Assembly (NCBI RefSeq): GCF_014138265.1 | Contig: NZ_JACGXL010000006.1 | Span: 62,001 to 126,000, forward strand | From: Dokdonella fugitiva | GTDB taxonomy: Bacteria > Pseudomonadota > Gammaproteobacteria > Xanthomonadales > Rhodanobacteraceae | Direction of reading: 5' to 3' | DNA length: 64,000 nucleotides | In this document: in pieces, positions 44,695 through 53,896 of the stretch | How positions within the stretch are numbered: position 1 is the stretch's first letter | How the letters are laid out: each line of letters starts with the position of its first letter | Notes under the pieces: generated by a model | What the model was told of the DNA's origin: nothing | The model's input: only the letters and a program-made list of their open reading frames with translations | Database searches by the model: none | Program-made: the position numbers and the translations under genes

Positions 44695-46176
44695 ATGGAC
44701 TCCAAAGCACTCAGCGGTTTCGTCGGCGGCCTCTGGGACGATCAGATCGTTCCGCAGCTCACCGAGTACATCCGCATCCCGAACAAGTCGCCGATGTTCG
44801 ACGCGCAGTGGGCCGAGCACGGCTACATGGACCAGGCGGTCGCGCTGATGGAAGCGTGGGCGAAGGCGCAGCCGGTTCCCGGCATGCAGCTCGAGGTCGT
44901 GCGTCTGCCGGGCCGCACGCCGCTCATCTTCATCGAGATCCCGGGCCAGGGCGACGACACCGTGCTGCTCTACGGCCACCTCGACAAGCAGCCGGAGATG
45001 ACCGGTTGGTCCGCCCACCTCGGGCCGTGGACGCCGGTGCTCGACGGCGACCGCCTGTATGGCCGCGGCGGCGCCGACGACGGCTACGCGATCTTCGGTT
45101 CGCTCGCCGCGATCATGGCGCTGCAGGCGCAGGGCATCCCGCACGCGCGCTGCGTGGTGATGATCGAGGCGTGCGAAGAATCGGGCAGCTACGACCTGCC
45201 GTACTACGTCGACCATCTCGCCGCGCGCATCGGCAAGCCGTCGCTGATCGTCTGCCTCGACTCCGGTTGCGGCAACTACGAGCAGCTCTGGCTGACGACG
45301 TCGCTGCGCGGCCTCACCGGCGGCAACCTCACGGTCAAGGTACTCGAGGAAGGCGTGCATTCGGGCGACGCGTCCGGCGTCGTCGCGTCGAGCTTCCGCA
45401 TCCTGCGCCAGGTACTGTCGCGCCTCGAGGACGAGACGAGCGGGCGCATCAAGCCGCAGGAGCTGCACGTCGAGATCCCGGCGCAGCGCGTCACGCAGGC
45501 GCAACGCACGGCGCAGATCCTCGGCGACGCGGTGTACTCGAAGTTCCCGCTCGTCGACGGCATGCAGCCGATGAATGCGGATCTCGCCGAACTCGTGCTC
45601 AACCGCACCTGGCGCCCGGCGCTGTCGGTCACCGGCGTCGCCGGCCTGCCGCCGCTCGATTCGGCCGGCAACGTGCTGCGCCCGTACACCGCGGTCAAGC
45701 TGTCGCTGCGCGTGCCGCCGACGCTCGATGCGGCGAAGGGCGGCGAATTCCTCAAGCGCCTGCTCGAGAACGATCCGCCGTACGGCGCCAAGGTCACGTT
45801 CGACCTCGAAAAGGCCGGCAGCGGCTGGGAGGCGCCCGCGCTCGCGCCGTGGCTCGAATCCGCGGTCGAGGCGGCGTCGCAGCAGTTCTTCGGCGCGCCG
45901 GTCGCCTACAACGGCGAAGGCGGCTCGATCCCGTTCATGGGCATGCTCGGCGAGAAGTTCCCCGGCGCGCAGTTCATGATCACCGGCGTGCTCGGCCCGC
46001 ACTCGAACGCGCACGGCCCGAACGAATTCCTGCACGTGCCGACCGGCAAGCGCATGTCGATGTGCGTCGCCAAGGTCGTCGCCGAACACTACGTCGCGAG
46101 CGGCAAGGGTCTCACCCGCGGCGTCGCAGCGAGCCACGCGCACACGGTCAAGGGCGAGGACGGCTGCTGCGACTGA
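44695..46176 (+). CDS. M20-family dipeptidase/peptidase
   Basis: The product is 493 residues. Metal-binding and catalytic residues fit M20: LLYGHLDKQPE (His and Asp two apart), GRGGADDGYAIF (bridging Asp), EACEESGSYD (catalytic and metal Glu) and a late His in VLGPHSNAHGPNEFLHV. It has a lid/dimerisation insertion (about 205-330). It likely hydrolyses dipeptides in the cytoplasm, like carnosinase-type enzymes. TACGATT at about 44611 may be a -10 box. Confidence 0.9.
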   Translation: MDSKALSGFVGGLWDDQIVPQLTEYIRIPNKSPMFDAQWAEHGYMDQAVALMEAWAKAQPVPGMQLEVVRLPGRTPLIFIEIPGQGDDTVLLYGHLDKQPEMTGWSAHLGPWTPVLDGDRLYGRGGADDGYAIFGSLAAIMALQAQGIPHARCVVMIEACEESGSYDLPYYVDHLAARIGKPSLIVCLDSGCGNYEQLWLTTSLRGLTGGNLTVKVLEEGVHSGDASGVVASSFRILRQVLSRLEDETSGRIKPQELHVEIPAQRVTQAQRTAQILGDAVYSKFPLVDGMQPMNADLAELVLNRTWRPALSVTGVAGLPPLDSAGNVLRPYTAVKLSLRVPPTLDAAKGGEFLKRLLENDPPYGAKVTFDLEKAGSGWEAPALAPWLESAVEAASQQFFGAPVAYNGEGGSIPFMGMLGEKFPGAQFMITGVLGPHSNAHGPNEFLHVPTGKRMSMCVAKVVAEHYVASGKGLTRGVAASHAHTVKGEDGCCD

Positions 46177-46283
46177 CGCCTCGGACGACGCCCGCGATAC
46201 GGCATGGCGCTGCCGCATCGGCGCCATCGCCTGCCCGCGTCCGTGCCGATGCATGCGCGAGCCTGTCGCCAAAGGAGGCTGCC

Positions 46284-46721
46284 ATGACCACGACCGTGCG
46301 CGTCGCGCGCACCTACGATGCCGCGGCGATCGCCGACCTCTGCGGTGAACTCGGGTACCCGTCGACGCGCCAGCAGGTGGTCTGTCGCCTCGCCGCGATC
46401 GAGGCGGCGGGGCAGGGCAGCGTGCTCGTCGCGGAAGACGCGAGCGGCACGCTGGTCGGCTGGCTGCACGTCGGCCAGGCCACGTCGCTGACCAGCGCCG
46501 TCGAAGGCGAGATCCTCGGGCTCGTCGTGCGCGAAGGCGTGCGCGGCGGCGGCATCGGCGTCGGCCTCGTCGAGGCGGCCGAGCGCTGGGCGCTCGCGCA
46601 CGGCTGCGCGCGCATGCGCGTGCGCAGCCGCGTCGAGCGCGAACGCGCGCATCGCTTCTACGAACGCGCCGACTACGCGCTACGCAAGACCCAGGTCGTG
46701 TTCGACAAGACGCTCGCCTGA
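46284..46721 (+). CDS. GNAT N-acetyltransferase
   Basis: The product is 145 residues with AAAGGAGG well placed upstream. The acetyl-CoA loop is VREGVRGGGIGVGLVEAAE, and the C-terminal part has AHRFYERADYALRKTQVVFDK, typical of PhnO- or aminoglycoside-type single-domain GNATs. Substrate unknown. It converges with the LysE-type gene, two bases between stops. Confidence 0.9.
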   Translation: MTTTVRVARTYDAAAIADLCGELGYPSTRQQVVCRLAAIEAAGQGSVLVAEDASGTLVGWLHVGQATSLTSAVEGEILGLVVREGVRGGGIGVGLVEAAERWALAHGCARMRVRSRVERERAHRFYERADYALRKTQVVFDKTLA

Positions 46722-46723
46722 GG

Positions 46724-47359
46724 TCAGCGCGCGCGCGCCTGCGCCGCCATGTGGATCGCCAGGCCGCCGAGCACGCTGCCCATGAACCAGCGCTGCAGGG
46801 TGAGCCAGGTCGGGCGCTGCGCGAGGAAGCCGGCGATCGATCCCGCGAGCAGCACGACGCTGCCGTTGACGAGCATGCTGATCGTGATCTGGATCGCGCA
46901 GAGCAGCAGCGACTGCGCGAGCACGTGGCCCGCGTCCGGATCGATGAACTGCGGCAGCAGCGAGAGATAGAGCAGCGCGGCCTTCGGATTGAGCAGGTTC
47001 GTCATGAAGCCCATCGTGACGAGCTTGCGGCGCGAATCCTTCGGCAGTTCGCGTGGCGCGAACGGCGAGCGGCCGCCGGGCTTGAGCGCCTGCCAGGCGA
47101 GCCAGGCGAGGTAGAGCGCGCCGCCGAAGCGCAGCACGTCGTAGGCGATCGGCACGGTGAACAGCAGCGCGGTGAGGCCGAACGCGGCGAGCAGCGCGTA
47201 GACGACGAAACCGAGTGCGGTGCCGGCGAGCGAGGTGAGCCCGGCCGAAGGGCCTTGGCTGATCGAGCGCGACGTGAGGTAGATCATGTTCGGCCCCGGC
47301 GTCAGCGCCATGCCGAGGCAGAGCAGGCTGAAACCGAGCGTCGCGTGCGGCAGCGTCAT
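46724..47359 (-). CDS. LysE/RhtB-family amino-acid exporter
   Basis: The product is 211 residues with five or six membrane helices. The family signature is near the N-terminus: MALTPGPNMIYLTSRSISQG, and FMTNLLNPKAALLYLSLLPQF follows in the middle. It is expected to export an amino acid such as threonine, homoserine or leucine. The start chosen is at MTLPHATLGFSLLCLG. Confidence 0.92.
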   Translation of the reverse strand: MTLPHATLGFSLLCLGMALTPGPNMIYLTSRSISQGPSAGLTSLAGTALGFVVYALLAAFGLTALLFTVPIAYDVLRFGGALYLAWLAWQALKPGGRSPFAPRELPKDSRRKLVTMGFMTNLLNPKAALLYLSLLPQFIDPDAGHVLAQSLLLCAIQITISMLVNGSVVLLAGSIAGFLAQRPTWLTLQRWFMGSVLGGLAIHMAAQARAR

Positions 47360-47501
47360 GGGCGGCTCCGGGCAGGAGGCGCGCATTCTGCCGGGTTCCC
47401 GGGTGCCGCGACAGAGCCACTTCACGGGCGCCAATGGCTGGATTTGCGCGAGAATCGGCCCTCCCGTTCCCCGATGGAACGCCGCCGATGCCTAACGCGC
47501 C

Positions 47502-48263
47502 ATGATCGCCATCACGCGTGACGTCAGCCCGAGCCTTGCCGCCTGCGAACTGTCGTTCGTCGATCGCACGCCGATCGACCTCGCGCGCGCGGTCGAGCAG
47601 CATCGCGTGTATCGCGCGGCGCTCGCCGAGCTCGGCTGCGAGGTGCACGACCTGCCCGCGCAAGCCGACCATCCCGACGCCGTGTTCGTCGAGGACGTCG
47701 CGATCGTCGTCGACGAGGTCGCGGTGATGACGCGACCGGGCGCAGCGTCGCGGCGCGGCGAAGGCGCGACGGTCGTGCCGCTGCTCGCCCGCTGGCGCGC
47801 GCTGCACGCGATCGAAGCGCCAGGCACGCTCGACGGCGGCGACGTGCTGCGCATCGGCCGGCGCGTCTACGTCGGCGAATCCGCGCGCAGCAACGCGGAC
47901 GGCATCGCGCAGCTGCGTGCGATCCTCGCGCCGCACGGCTACACGGTGCAGGGCGTGCCGATCCACGGGTGCCTGCACCTCAAGTCCGCGGTCACCGCGC
48001 TCGCCGACGACACCGTGCTGCTGCAACCCGCGTGGATCGGTCGCGACGCGTTCGCCGGCTATCGCATCGTCGAGGTCGACCCGGCCGAGGAGCACGCGGC
48101 GAACGTGCTGCGCATCGGCGATCGCGCGATCTCGCCCGCGTGCTTCCCGCGCACGCACGAACGCATCCGCACCGCGGGCGTCGACGTCCTCGCGGTCGAC
48201 GTGTCGGAACTGCAGAAGGCCGAAGGCGCGGTCACCTGTTGCAGCCTCGTGTTCCGCGGCTGA
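47502..48263 (+). CDS. dimethylarginine dimethylaminohydrolase (dimethylargininase)
   Basis: The product is 253 residues, an amidinotransferase-superfamily enzyme that turns dimethylarginine into citrulline and dimethylamine. It has HPDAVFVEDVAIVVDE, GTLDGGDVLRIGRRVYVG, the catalytic His in PIHGCLHLKSAV, and the nucleophilic Cys in EGAVTCCSLVFR near the C-terminus, matching the Pseudomonas enzyme. The related arginine deiminases are longer. Neighbouring genes give no pathway. Confidence 0.9.
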   Translation: MIAITRDVSPSLAACELSFVDRTPIDLARAVEQHRVYRAALAELGCEVHDLPAQADHPDAVFVEDVAIVVDEVAVMTRPGAASRRGEGATVVPLLARWRALHAIEAPGTLDGGDVLRIGRRVYVGESARSNADGIAQLRAILAPHGYTVQGVPIHGCLHLKSAVTALADDTVLLQPAWIGRDAFAGYRIVEVDPAEEHAANVLRIGDRAISPACFPRTHERIRTAGVDVLAVDVSELQKAEGAVTCCSLVFRG

Positions 48264-48297
48264 GCGCGCGGCATCGGCGCTCCTTGCGCTCGTGGCT

Positions 48298-49485
48298 TCA
48301 GCTGCGATCGCGCAAACGGATCGACTCGAGCTCCGCGTACTGCGGTTCCATCCAGCGCGCCGCGATGTCGCGCAGCGCGGTCGTCGCGCCTTCGTTCTTC
48401 GTGGCGCGGTCGTCGGCGAAGGCTTCGTACGGGCGCTTTGCGTGCTGCGCGAGCGTCATCGCGTAGCGCCGTGCGTCGACGGCCGCGGGGTCGAGTCCGA
48501 ACACGCGCGGGATGCGATCCGACAAGACGTCCGATGACGGATCGGCGAGCTCGGCGTAGTTGACGAGATGCCGTGGCTGCGCGTGCGGCACGACCGCGGC
48601 GCAGAGCGAGCCGAGCACGCGCCCCGCGTGCTCGATCGGCAGCAGCACGGCATCCGGCGCAGGCGGCGCAAGCCACGCGTCCGGCAGCATGCCCGGCACG
48701 GTGTGGCGGCCGGGCTCGCGCGCGTGCGAGACGAGTACTTCGAGCGGCGTGCGATACGCGAACAGCCACGCCACCCCGGGTAGCAGCGAGCGCAGCGCAC
48801 CGAGTGCGAGCGCGTGCCATGCATCGAGCTTGACGACGACGCGCGTATCCTCGCGCGCGGGCTGGCGCAGTGCGGCCAGCGCGCCGCGGAACGCCAGCGT
48901 GGACGGATCCATGCCCGACAGCGCCGCCGTGAGCGCGACGTCGAGCAGGCCGGGTTCGCTCACCACGCGCGTGCCGGGCCAGGCCTTGAGCGCCTGCGCG
49001 ACCAGGGTCGAACCGCAGCGCGACTCGTGCAGGATCAGTCCCGCGAGCGGCAGCGCATCGGCTTCGAGTTCGGCGACGAACGCAGGCGTGAGCGGCGTGC
49101 GCTGCGCGAACCAGCGGTTGAACGGGCGGTAGCGCAACGCGGCGACGACCTGTTCGTGGAACGGCAGCGTGTCCGCCACCTCGCCGCAACCCCAGACGAG
49201 TTCGGCGCCGCCCGCGCTCCATTCGAGCGCGAGCGGTTGCCAGCCCCGGCGTTCCTCGAGAGGCCACCCAAGCCGTTCGTTGCGCGGCAGCGGCGGTCGA
49301 TCCGCGCGTCGCCCCGCGCTCGAGACGAGTCGGGCGTCGTCACCGAATTCGCGCGACATCGCCACATCGAACGCGTCGGCGTCGAGGCTCTCGCCGAGCC
49401 GGCGTGCGAGCGCGGGATCCGCGGCCGCCGCGTCACTGCAGCGCGCGAATGCCGCGGCGAGCGCTGCCTCGTCAGTCGAAGCCAT
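48298..49485 (-). CDS. sulfotransferase-like P-loop protein
   Basis: The product is 395 residues. The core has LILHESRCGSTLVAQALKAW, with SRCGST as a PAPS 5'-phosphosulfate loop, followed by DTRVVVKLDAWHAL and WLFAYRTPLEVLVSHAREPG (3'-phosphate site Arg/Ser). About 150 N-terminal residues are of unknown type. Its start overlaps by 14 bases the 3' end of the FG-GAP gene, which suggests translational coupling. Sulfation of a surface or secreted molecule is possible; the acceptor is unknown. Confidence 0.78.
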   Translation of the reverse strand: MASTDEAALAAAFARCSDAAAADPALARRLGESLDADAFDVAMSREFGDDARLVSSAGRRADRPPLPRNERLGWPLEERRGWQPLALEWSAGGAELVWGCGEVADTLPFHEQVVAALRYRPFNRWFAQRTPLTPAFVAELEADALPLAGLILHESRCGSTLVAQALKAWPGTRVVSEPGLLDVALTAALSGMDPSTLAFRGALAALRQPAREDTRVVVKLDAWHALALGALRSLLPGVAWLFAYRTPLEVLVSHAREPGRHTVPGMLPDAWLAPPAPDAVLLPIEHAGRVLGSLCAAVVPHAQPRHLVNYAELADPSSDVLSDRIPRVFGLDPAAVDARRYAMTLAQHAKRPYEAFADDRATKNEGATTALRDIAARWMEPQYAELESIRLRDRS

Positions 49486-52171
49486 CGGCGAAGATCGCGT
49501 CACCCAGGATGGTGCCGGTCGCTGGGCTGCCCGCCACCGTCGTGTGGAACTGCGCGTTGGACAGCACGGATACCGTACCGCCAGTGAGCGTGTCGTTGAC
49601 GACGACGAGATCGAGGCGCCCGTCGCCATCGACGTCGATCGCCCTGCTGGAGTAGGGCCTCATGCCCGCGTCGATCCCGGACGCGTCGAACGCGACCGTC
49701 GTCGCGCCGGGGACCGTCGCGTTGCGCAGCAACGTCGCGCCGGAGTCTTCCTGGTCGGTCGCGACGATGTCGGCCTTGCCGTCGCCGTCGATGTCGACCG
49801 CCTGGTCTGCGTAGGCGTGCGCGCCGGCGGTGATCGGTGCTCCGACGAGGAAGGCGACTGTCGTCGCACCCGGCATGGTGATGTTGAGCAATGGCGACAA
49901 GGTGCCGTCGTCACGATTGGCGACGAGCAGATCGGGCTTGCCGTCACCGTTGACGTCCGCGACCGCGGCCGCGCGCGGTGCGCTGCCGACACTGAAATCC
50001 TGCGCCGGCCGGAAGGCGAGCACACCGCCGGCCGGCGTCGCGTTGAGCAGTACCGACACGCTGTCGAGCGCGAGGTTCACGGCGATCAGGTCGTCGAAGC
50101 CGTCGCCGTTGAGGTCGGCGGCAGTGACGAAATTCGGCTGGCCGACGGCGAAGCCCTGCCGTGGCCCGAAGCTCACGCTCGACGCTCCGGCGTTCGTGGC
50201 GTTGAGGAACACGTCCAGTTCGAGGAAGCCCCCATCGGCGGCGACGAGGTCGATCTTGCCGTCGCGGTCGAGATCGGCGGCGACGATCGAACTCGCTGCG
50301 TGGCCGGCGCCCGTCGATATCGCCTGTATCGTCGTGAACGCGCTCGTCATGGCTCCTGGCGTGGTGGTGTTGAGGCGCACGGACAACTGGTTGGTGATCG
50401 AGTTCGCGGTGACGATGTCCGGCCTGCCGTCGCCGTTGAGATCGGGGGCGATGACCTGCAAGGGTTCATCGTCGTCGGCGAACACCTGCTGCGGCGCGAA
50501 CGCGGGCTCGGCACCGGGAGCCGTGGTCGTGTTGAGCAGGACCGAGATCGAGTCGTCCGACGCATTGTCGACAACGAGGTCGGGCTTGCCGTCGGCGTTG
50601 AAGTCGGCCGCTGCCGCGTACCGCGGTTGCATGCCGACGGCGAAGGTGCGTGCGGCTGCGAACGCGGGGGATGCGCGGTCGACCACGGCTTCGCCGAGCA
50701 ACGTCAGCAGCGTGCCATTGACATCGTCGCTCACGAGGATGTCGACGATACCGTCGCCGTTGATGTCCGCCGCCGCGATGCCCGACGGCAGCGCGGCGAG
50801 CGGGATCTGCGACCGCACGGCGAAATCGACGTGCGTGGCGCCGGGTGTGGTCGTGTTGAGCAGCAGTGTCGACCCGGCGGACGCATTGTCCGCCACACCG
50901 ACATCGAGTCGCCCGTCGCCGTTGAGATCGGCCACGACGAGGTCCACCGGGTGCACGGGGACCGCGAAGGTGTCGGCTGCAGCGAAGCTCGCGGTCATCG
51001 AACCCGCAGGCATCGTGTTGCGAAGGATCGAGACCGTGTCGGCACCGGAAGTCGCGACGACGAGGTCGCGCCGTCCGTCGCCGTCGATGTCGGCGCTGAC
51101 GATCGTCCTCGGCCCGGCGCCTGTCGGAACCGCCTGCGACGGCGCGAACGAAACGCTCGTGTCACCCGGCGCCGTCGTGTTGAGCAGCACCCACAGTTGC
51201 GCATCGTTGAGGTCGCCGACGACGACGTCCGGCCGGCCGTCTCCGTTGAGGTCCGCGCACGTCACGTCCCACGAGGTGGCGCCGGCGGGAAAGTCCTGTC
51301 GCGGTGCGAACTTGACCAGCGATGATCCCGGGATCGTCGTGTTGAGCAACACGGTGATACCCGACGTGGGGCCGGCACTGTCGTGCGATGCGGCGACGTC
51401 GATGCGGCCGTCGCCGTTGAAATCCGCGACGGCGATCGAGCGGCCATTGAAATTTCCGACGACGAAGGTCTGCTGGGCCGCGAAGGTCGGCGTGGTGGCT
51501 CCCGGCGCCGTCGTGTTGAGCAGCACCGAGATCGTATTGTCGAACACGTTCGCGACGAGGGCGTCCGGCCTGCCGTCGTTGTCGACGTCGGCGACGACGA
51601 GCGTTCCGGGAGTGTCGCCGGTCGCGAACAGGCCCGGCGCCGCGTAGCTGGCGACGCCCGCACCAGGTGGCGTTTCGTCGAGGAACACCGACATCGTGTC
51701 GGCTTGCGCGGCGAGGACGAGCACGTCAGGCCTGCCGTCGCCGTTGACGTCCGCCGCCACCGGCGAACGAGCCGCGTCGCCGACGGCCGAAACCAACGGT
51801 GACGCGTAGCCAGGGACGACGCCGACGCCGACGACGCCATCGACGACGAGTTGGAACGTTCGACTCCCGCTCGCACCCGTCGCGGCGTTCAGCGTGACCG
51901 GAATCGTCGCCTGGCCGCTCCCGGCCTCGATCGTGACCATGCCCGACGCCGCGACGTAGTCCGTTCCCGCGACGGCGGTGCCGTCGAGCGTGTGGTAGCG
52001 CACCAGCGCGTCGTAGCCGAGATCGCCGCTGCGCGCGAGCTGGAACTGCATCTCGGTCGGCTGCGTGCCCGGCGCCGCACTCGCGTCCGCGACGGCGACG
52101 GTCGTCGGCGCCGCGCCCGCGAACGGTGCGAGGCCGCAGGCAAGGATCGAGGACAGGAGCTTCAGCCGCAT
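49472..52171 (-). CDS. secreted Calx-beta / FG-GAP (VCBS-like) repeat protein ending in IFADGFD
   Basis: The product is 899 residues. A signal peptide (1-20) is followed by a Calx-beta domain (about 20-125, with TDYVAASGMVTIEAG). Fourteen FG-GAP-type repeats come next, each with a D-x-(N/D)-G-D-G calcium loop such as ADVNGDGRPDVLV and VDIDGDGKADIVA, spaced roughly 50-60 residues and linked by LLNTT(A/T)PG segments. It ends DAIFADGFD. The start at MRLKLLSSIL has GAGG at a good distance; ATGs at 52186 and 52198 are alternatives. It is probably a large extracellular beta-propeller-like adhesin or ligand-binding protein. Confidence 0.9.
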   Translation of the reverse strand: MRLKLLSSILACGLAPFAGAAPTTVAVADASAAPGTQPTEMQFQLARSGDLGYDALVRYHTLDGTAVAGTDYVAASGMVTIEAGSGQATIPVTLNAATGASGSRTFQLVVDGVVGVGVVPGYASPLVSAVGDAARSPVAADVNGDGRPDVLVLAAQADTMSVFLDETPPGAGVASYAAPGLFATGDTPGTLVVADVDNDGRPDALVANVFDNTISVLLNTTAPGATTPTFAAQQTFVVGNFNGRSIAVADFNGDGRIDVAASHDSAGPTSGITVLLNTTIPGSSLVKFAPRQDFPAGATSWDVTCADLNGDGRPDVVVGDLNDAQLWVLLNTTAPGDTSVSFAPSQAVPTGAGPRTIVSADIDGDGRRDLVVATSGADTVSILRNTMPAGSMTASFAAADTFAVPVHPVDLVVADLNGDGRLDVGVADNASAGSTLLLNTTTPGATHVDFAVRSQIPLAALPSGIAAADINGDGIVDILVSDDVNGTLLTLLGEAVVDRASPAFAAARTFAVGMQPRYAAAADFNADGKPDLVVDNASDDSISVLLNTTTAPGAEPAFAPQQVFADDDEPLQVIAPDLNGDGRPDIVTANSITNQLSVRLNTTTPGAMTSAFTTIQAISTGAGHAASSIVAADLDRDGKIDLVAADGGFLELDVFLNATNAGASSVSFGPRQGFAVGQPNFVTAADLNGDGFDDLIAVNLALDSVSVLLNATPAGGVLAFRPAQDFSVGSAPRAAAVADVNGDGKPDLLVANRDDGTLSPLLNITMPGATTVAFLVGAPITAGAHAYADQAVDIDGDGKADIVATDQEDSGATLLRNATVPGATTVAFDASGIDAGMRPYSSRAIDVDGDGRLDLVVVNDTLTGGTVSVLSNAQFHTTVAGSPATGTILGDAIFADGFD

Positions 52172-52234
52172 CGAATACCTCGTCATGGATCGGCGCATGG
52201 ACGTTTCGTCGCAAAATGTATTCGTGCCAGTGTA

Positions 52235-53179
52235 TCAGCGGACGGCCATTGCACCCGCGCGCGGTGCGGGTGGAGCGAACGCGTCGACGAGGAAGTGGAC
52301 CAGCACGCGCACGCGCAGCGGCATGTGACGGTTGGCCGGATACAGCAGCGAGAACGGGCGCGAGCGGCCGCCGTACGGCTGCAGCACTTCGACGAGGCGG
52401 CCGGCGGCGAGATCGTCCTCGACGATGAAGCGGTAGGTCTGCACGAGGCCGCCGCCGTGGCGCGCGAGCGTGACCATGCCGAGCAGGTCGCCCGAGCAGG
52501 CGATGCCGCCCGCGGTGGCGAGTTCGACGTCGACGCCGTCGTCGCGGAACAACCACGGAATCAGCTGTCCCGTGCTCGGCAGCACGAACTGCAGGCATTC
52601 GTGTCGTTCGAGGTCGCCGAGGCGCGTCGGCGTGCTGCGTCGCTGCAGGTAGGCGGGCGTGGCGACGACGACGAGTCCGGCGTCGACGAGCTTGCGCGCG
52701 ACGAGTCCCGAATCGGGCGGCGGGCGGCCGCGGATCGCGAGGTCATGGCCGTCCGCGGTGAAATCGATGTTGCGGTTGTCGAGATGGACTTCGATGTCGA
52801 CCTCGGGATGCCGCTCACGGAAGCGCGGCAGCAGCGGCAGCACGCGGTGGTGGCCGAACGGCGTCGGCAGGCTGATGCGCACGACGCCGCGCGCGACGCG
52901 CTGCCGTTCGCCGATCTCGCGTTCCGCGTCGCGCAGACGATCGAGCGCGGCGCGGCACTGCGCGTAGTACGCGCGGCCGTCGTCGGTGAGGCGCACCTGG
53001 CGCGTCGTGCGCGCGAACAGGCGCACGCCGAGGCGTGCCTCCAGGCGGCCGATCGCGCGGCTGACCGCCGCGGGCGTGAGGCCCGCGCGCGTGGCCGCGA
53101 TGGTGAAGCTTTCCGCCTCGGCCGCGTGGCAGAACAGCTCGATGCCGCCGAGCATCGGCGCGTCGTAGGGACGGCTCAT
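52235..53179 (-). CDS. LysR-family transcriptional regulator
   Basis: The product is 314 residues. The N-terminal winged helix has ESFTIAATRAGLTPAAVSRA, then LEARLGVRLFARTTRQVRLT; the C-terminal effector domain has GVVRISLPTPFGHHRVLP. It belongs to the DsdC/PtxR-like group common next to GST or reductase genes. It is divergent from the GST-tautomerase genes, and a dyad in the shared 99-base gap is a likely operator. The protein ends in a hydrophobic Ala/Pro-rich tail. Confidence 0.92.
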   Translation of the reverse strand: MSRPYDAPMLGGIELFCHAAEAESFTIAATRAGLTPAAVSRAIGRLEARLGVRLFARTTRQVRLTDDGRAYYAQCRAALDRLRDAEREIGERQRVARGVVRISLPTPFGHHRVLPLLPRFRERHPEVDIEVHLDNRNIDFTADGHDLAIRGRPPPDSGLVARKLVDAGLVVVATPAYLQRRSTPTRLGDLERHECLQFVLPSTGQLIPWLFRDDGVDVELATAGGIACSGDLLGMVTLARHGGGLVQTYRFIVEDDLAAGRLVEVLQPYGGRSRPFSLLYPANRHMPLRVRVLVHFLVDAFAPPAPRAGAMAVR

Positions 53180-53199
53180 GGTTGATCCGGAGGAACGAC

Positions 53200-53222
53200 T
53201 GAAATGCACGATGCCATATTCA
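53200..53222. promoter_or_regulatory. dyad between LysR and GST genes (putative LysR box)
   Basis: TGAAATG and CATATTCA form an imperfect inverted repeat around eight central bases, and the span fits a T-N11-A type LysR site. It is in the middle of the divergent intergenic region and overlaps a CATATT -10-like word facing the GST gene. Confidence 0.45.
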
Positions 53223-53278
53223 AGCCCGCGCCACGGCCGCCTAGCATCGCACGCCTCGTCCACCACGGAGCAACCACG

Positions 53279-53887
53279 ATGCTGAAACTCTACTTCTCCC
53301 CGGGCGCCTGCTCGCTCGCGCCGCACATCGCGCTGCGCGAGACCGGACTGCCGTTCTCGCTCGAGCGCGTCGACACCAACGCGCGCGCGACCGCGTCGGG
53401 CGACGACTTCCTGGCGATCAACCCGAAGGGGCAGGTGCCCGTCCTCGAACTCGCCGACGGCGAGCGCCTGACCGAAGGGCCGGTGATTGCCCTGTACATC
53501 GGCGATCGCGTGGCCGGCGGCCTGATTCCGGCCGCGGGGCTCGAGCGCTACCGCGTGATGGAATGGCAGAACTACATCACCTCGGAACTGCACAAGACCT
53601 TCACGCCGCTGTTCAACCCCGCGCTCGACGCGGCCGCGAAGGCGACGCTGTCGGCGATCCTGCGGCGCAAGTTCGAATGGGTCGACGGCGAACTCGCCGG
53701 CCGCGACTTCCTCACCGGGCGCAGCTTCACGGTCGCCGACGCGTACCTGTTCGTCGTCGCCGGCTGGGCGCGACACGTCGCGCTCGATCTGGCCGACCTC
53801 GTCCATCTGCAGGCGTTCCTCGCGCGCGTCGCGGCGCGCCCGGCGGTGCGTGCGGCGATGCAGGCCGAAGGCCTGCTCGCGGCCTGA
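53279..53887 (+). CDS. glutathione S-transferase (beta class, GstA-like)
   Basis: The product is 202 residues. It begins MLKLYFSPGACSLAPHIALRE, the beta-class signature with the active-site Cys10-type residue, then NPKGQVPVLELADG (cis-Pro) and LTEGPVIALYI. The C-terminal domain has LTGRSFTVADAYLFVVAGW. ACGGAG lies eight bases upstream. It is followed by a tautomerase and an NTF2-like gene in one unit under likely LysR control, suggesting detoxification of an electrophile. Confidence 0.93.
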   Translation: MLKLYFSPGACSLAPHIALRETGLPFSLERVDTNARATASGDDFLAINPKGQVPVLELADGERLTEGPVIALYIGDRVAGGLIPAAGLERYRVMEWQNYITSELHKTFTPLFNPALDAAAKATLSAILRRKFEWVDGELAGRDFLTGRSFTVADAYLFVVAGWARHVALDLADLVHLQAFLARVAARPAVRAAMQAEGLLAA

Positions 53888-53896
53888 GGAACCGAC

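Noticed and set aside
49169-51647. Long plus-strand frames opposite the FG-GAP gene
   Set aside because: They are antisense to a clear 14-repeat protein, and their own repetitive look is the mirror of its DNA repeats. No start signal or domain supports them.
49500-51800. Minisatellite or CRISPR-like DNA repetition
   Set aside because: The periodicity follows codons of FG-GAP repeats and is explained by protein repeats.
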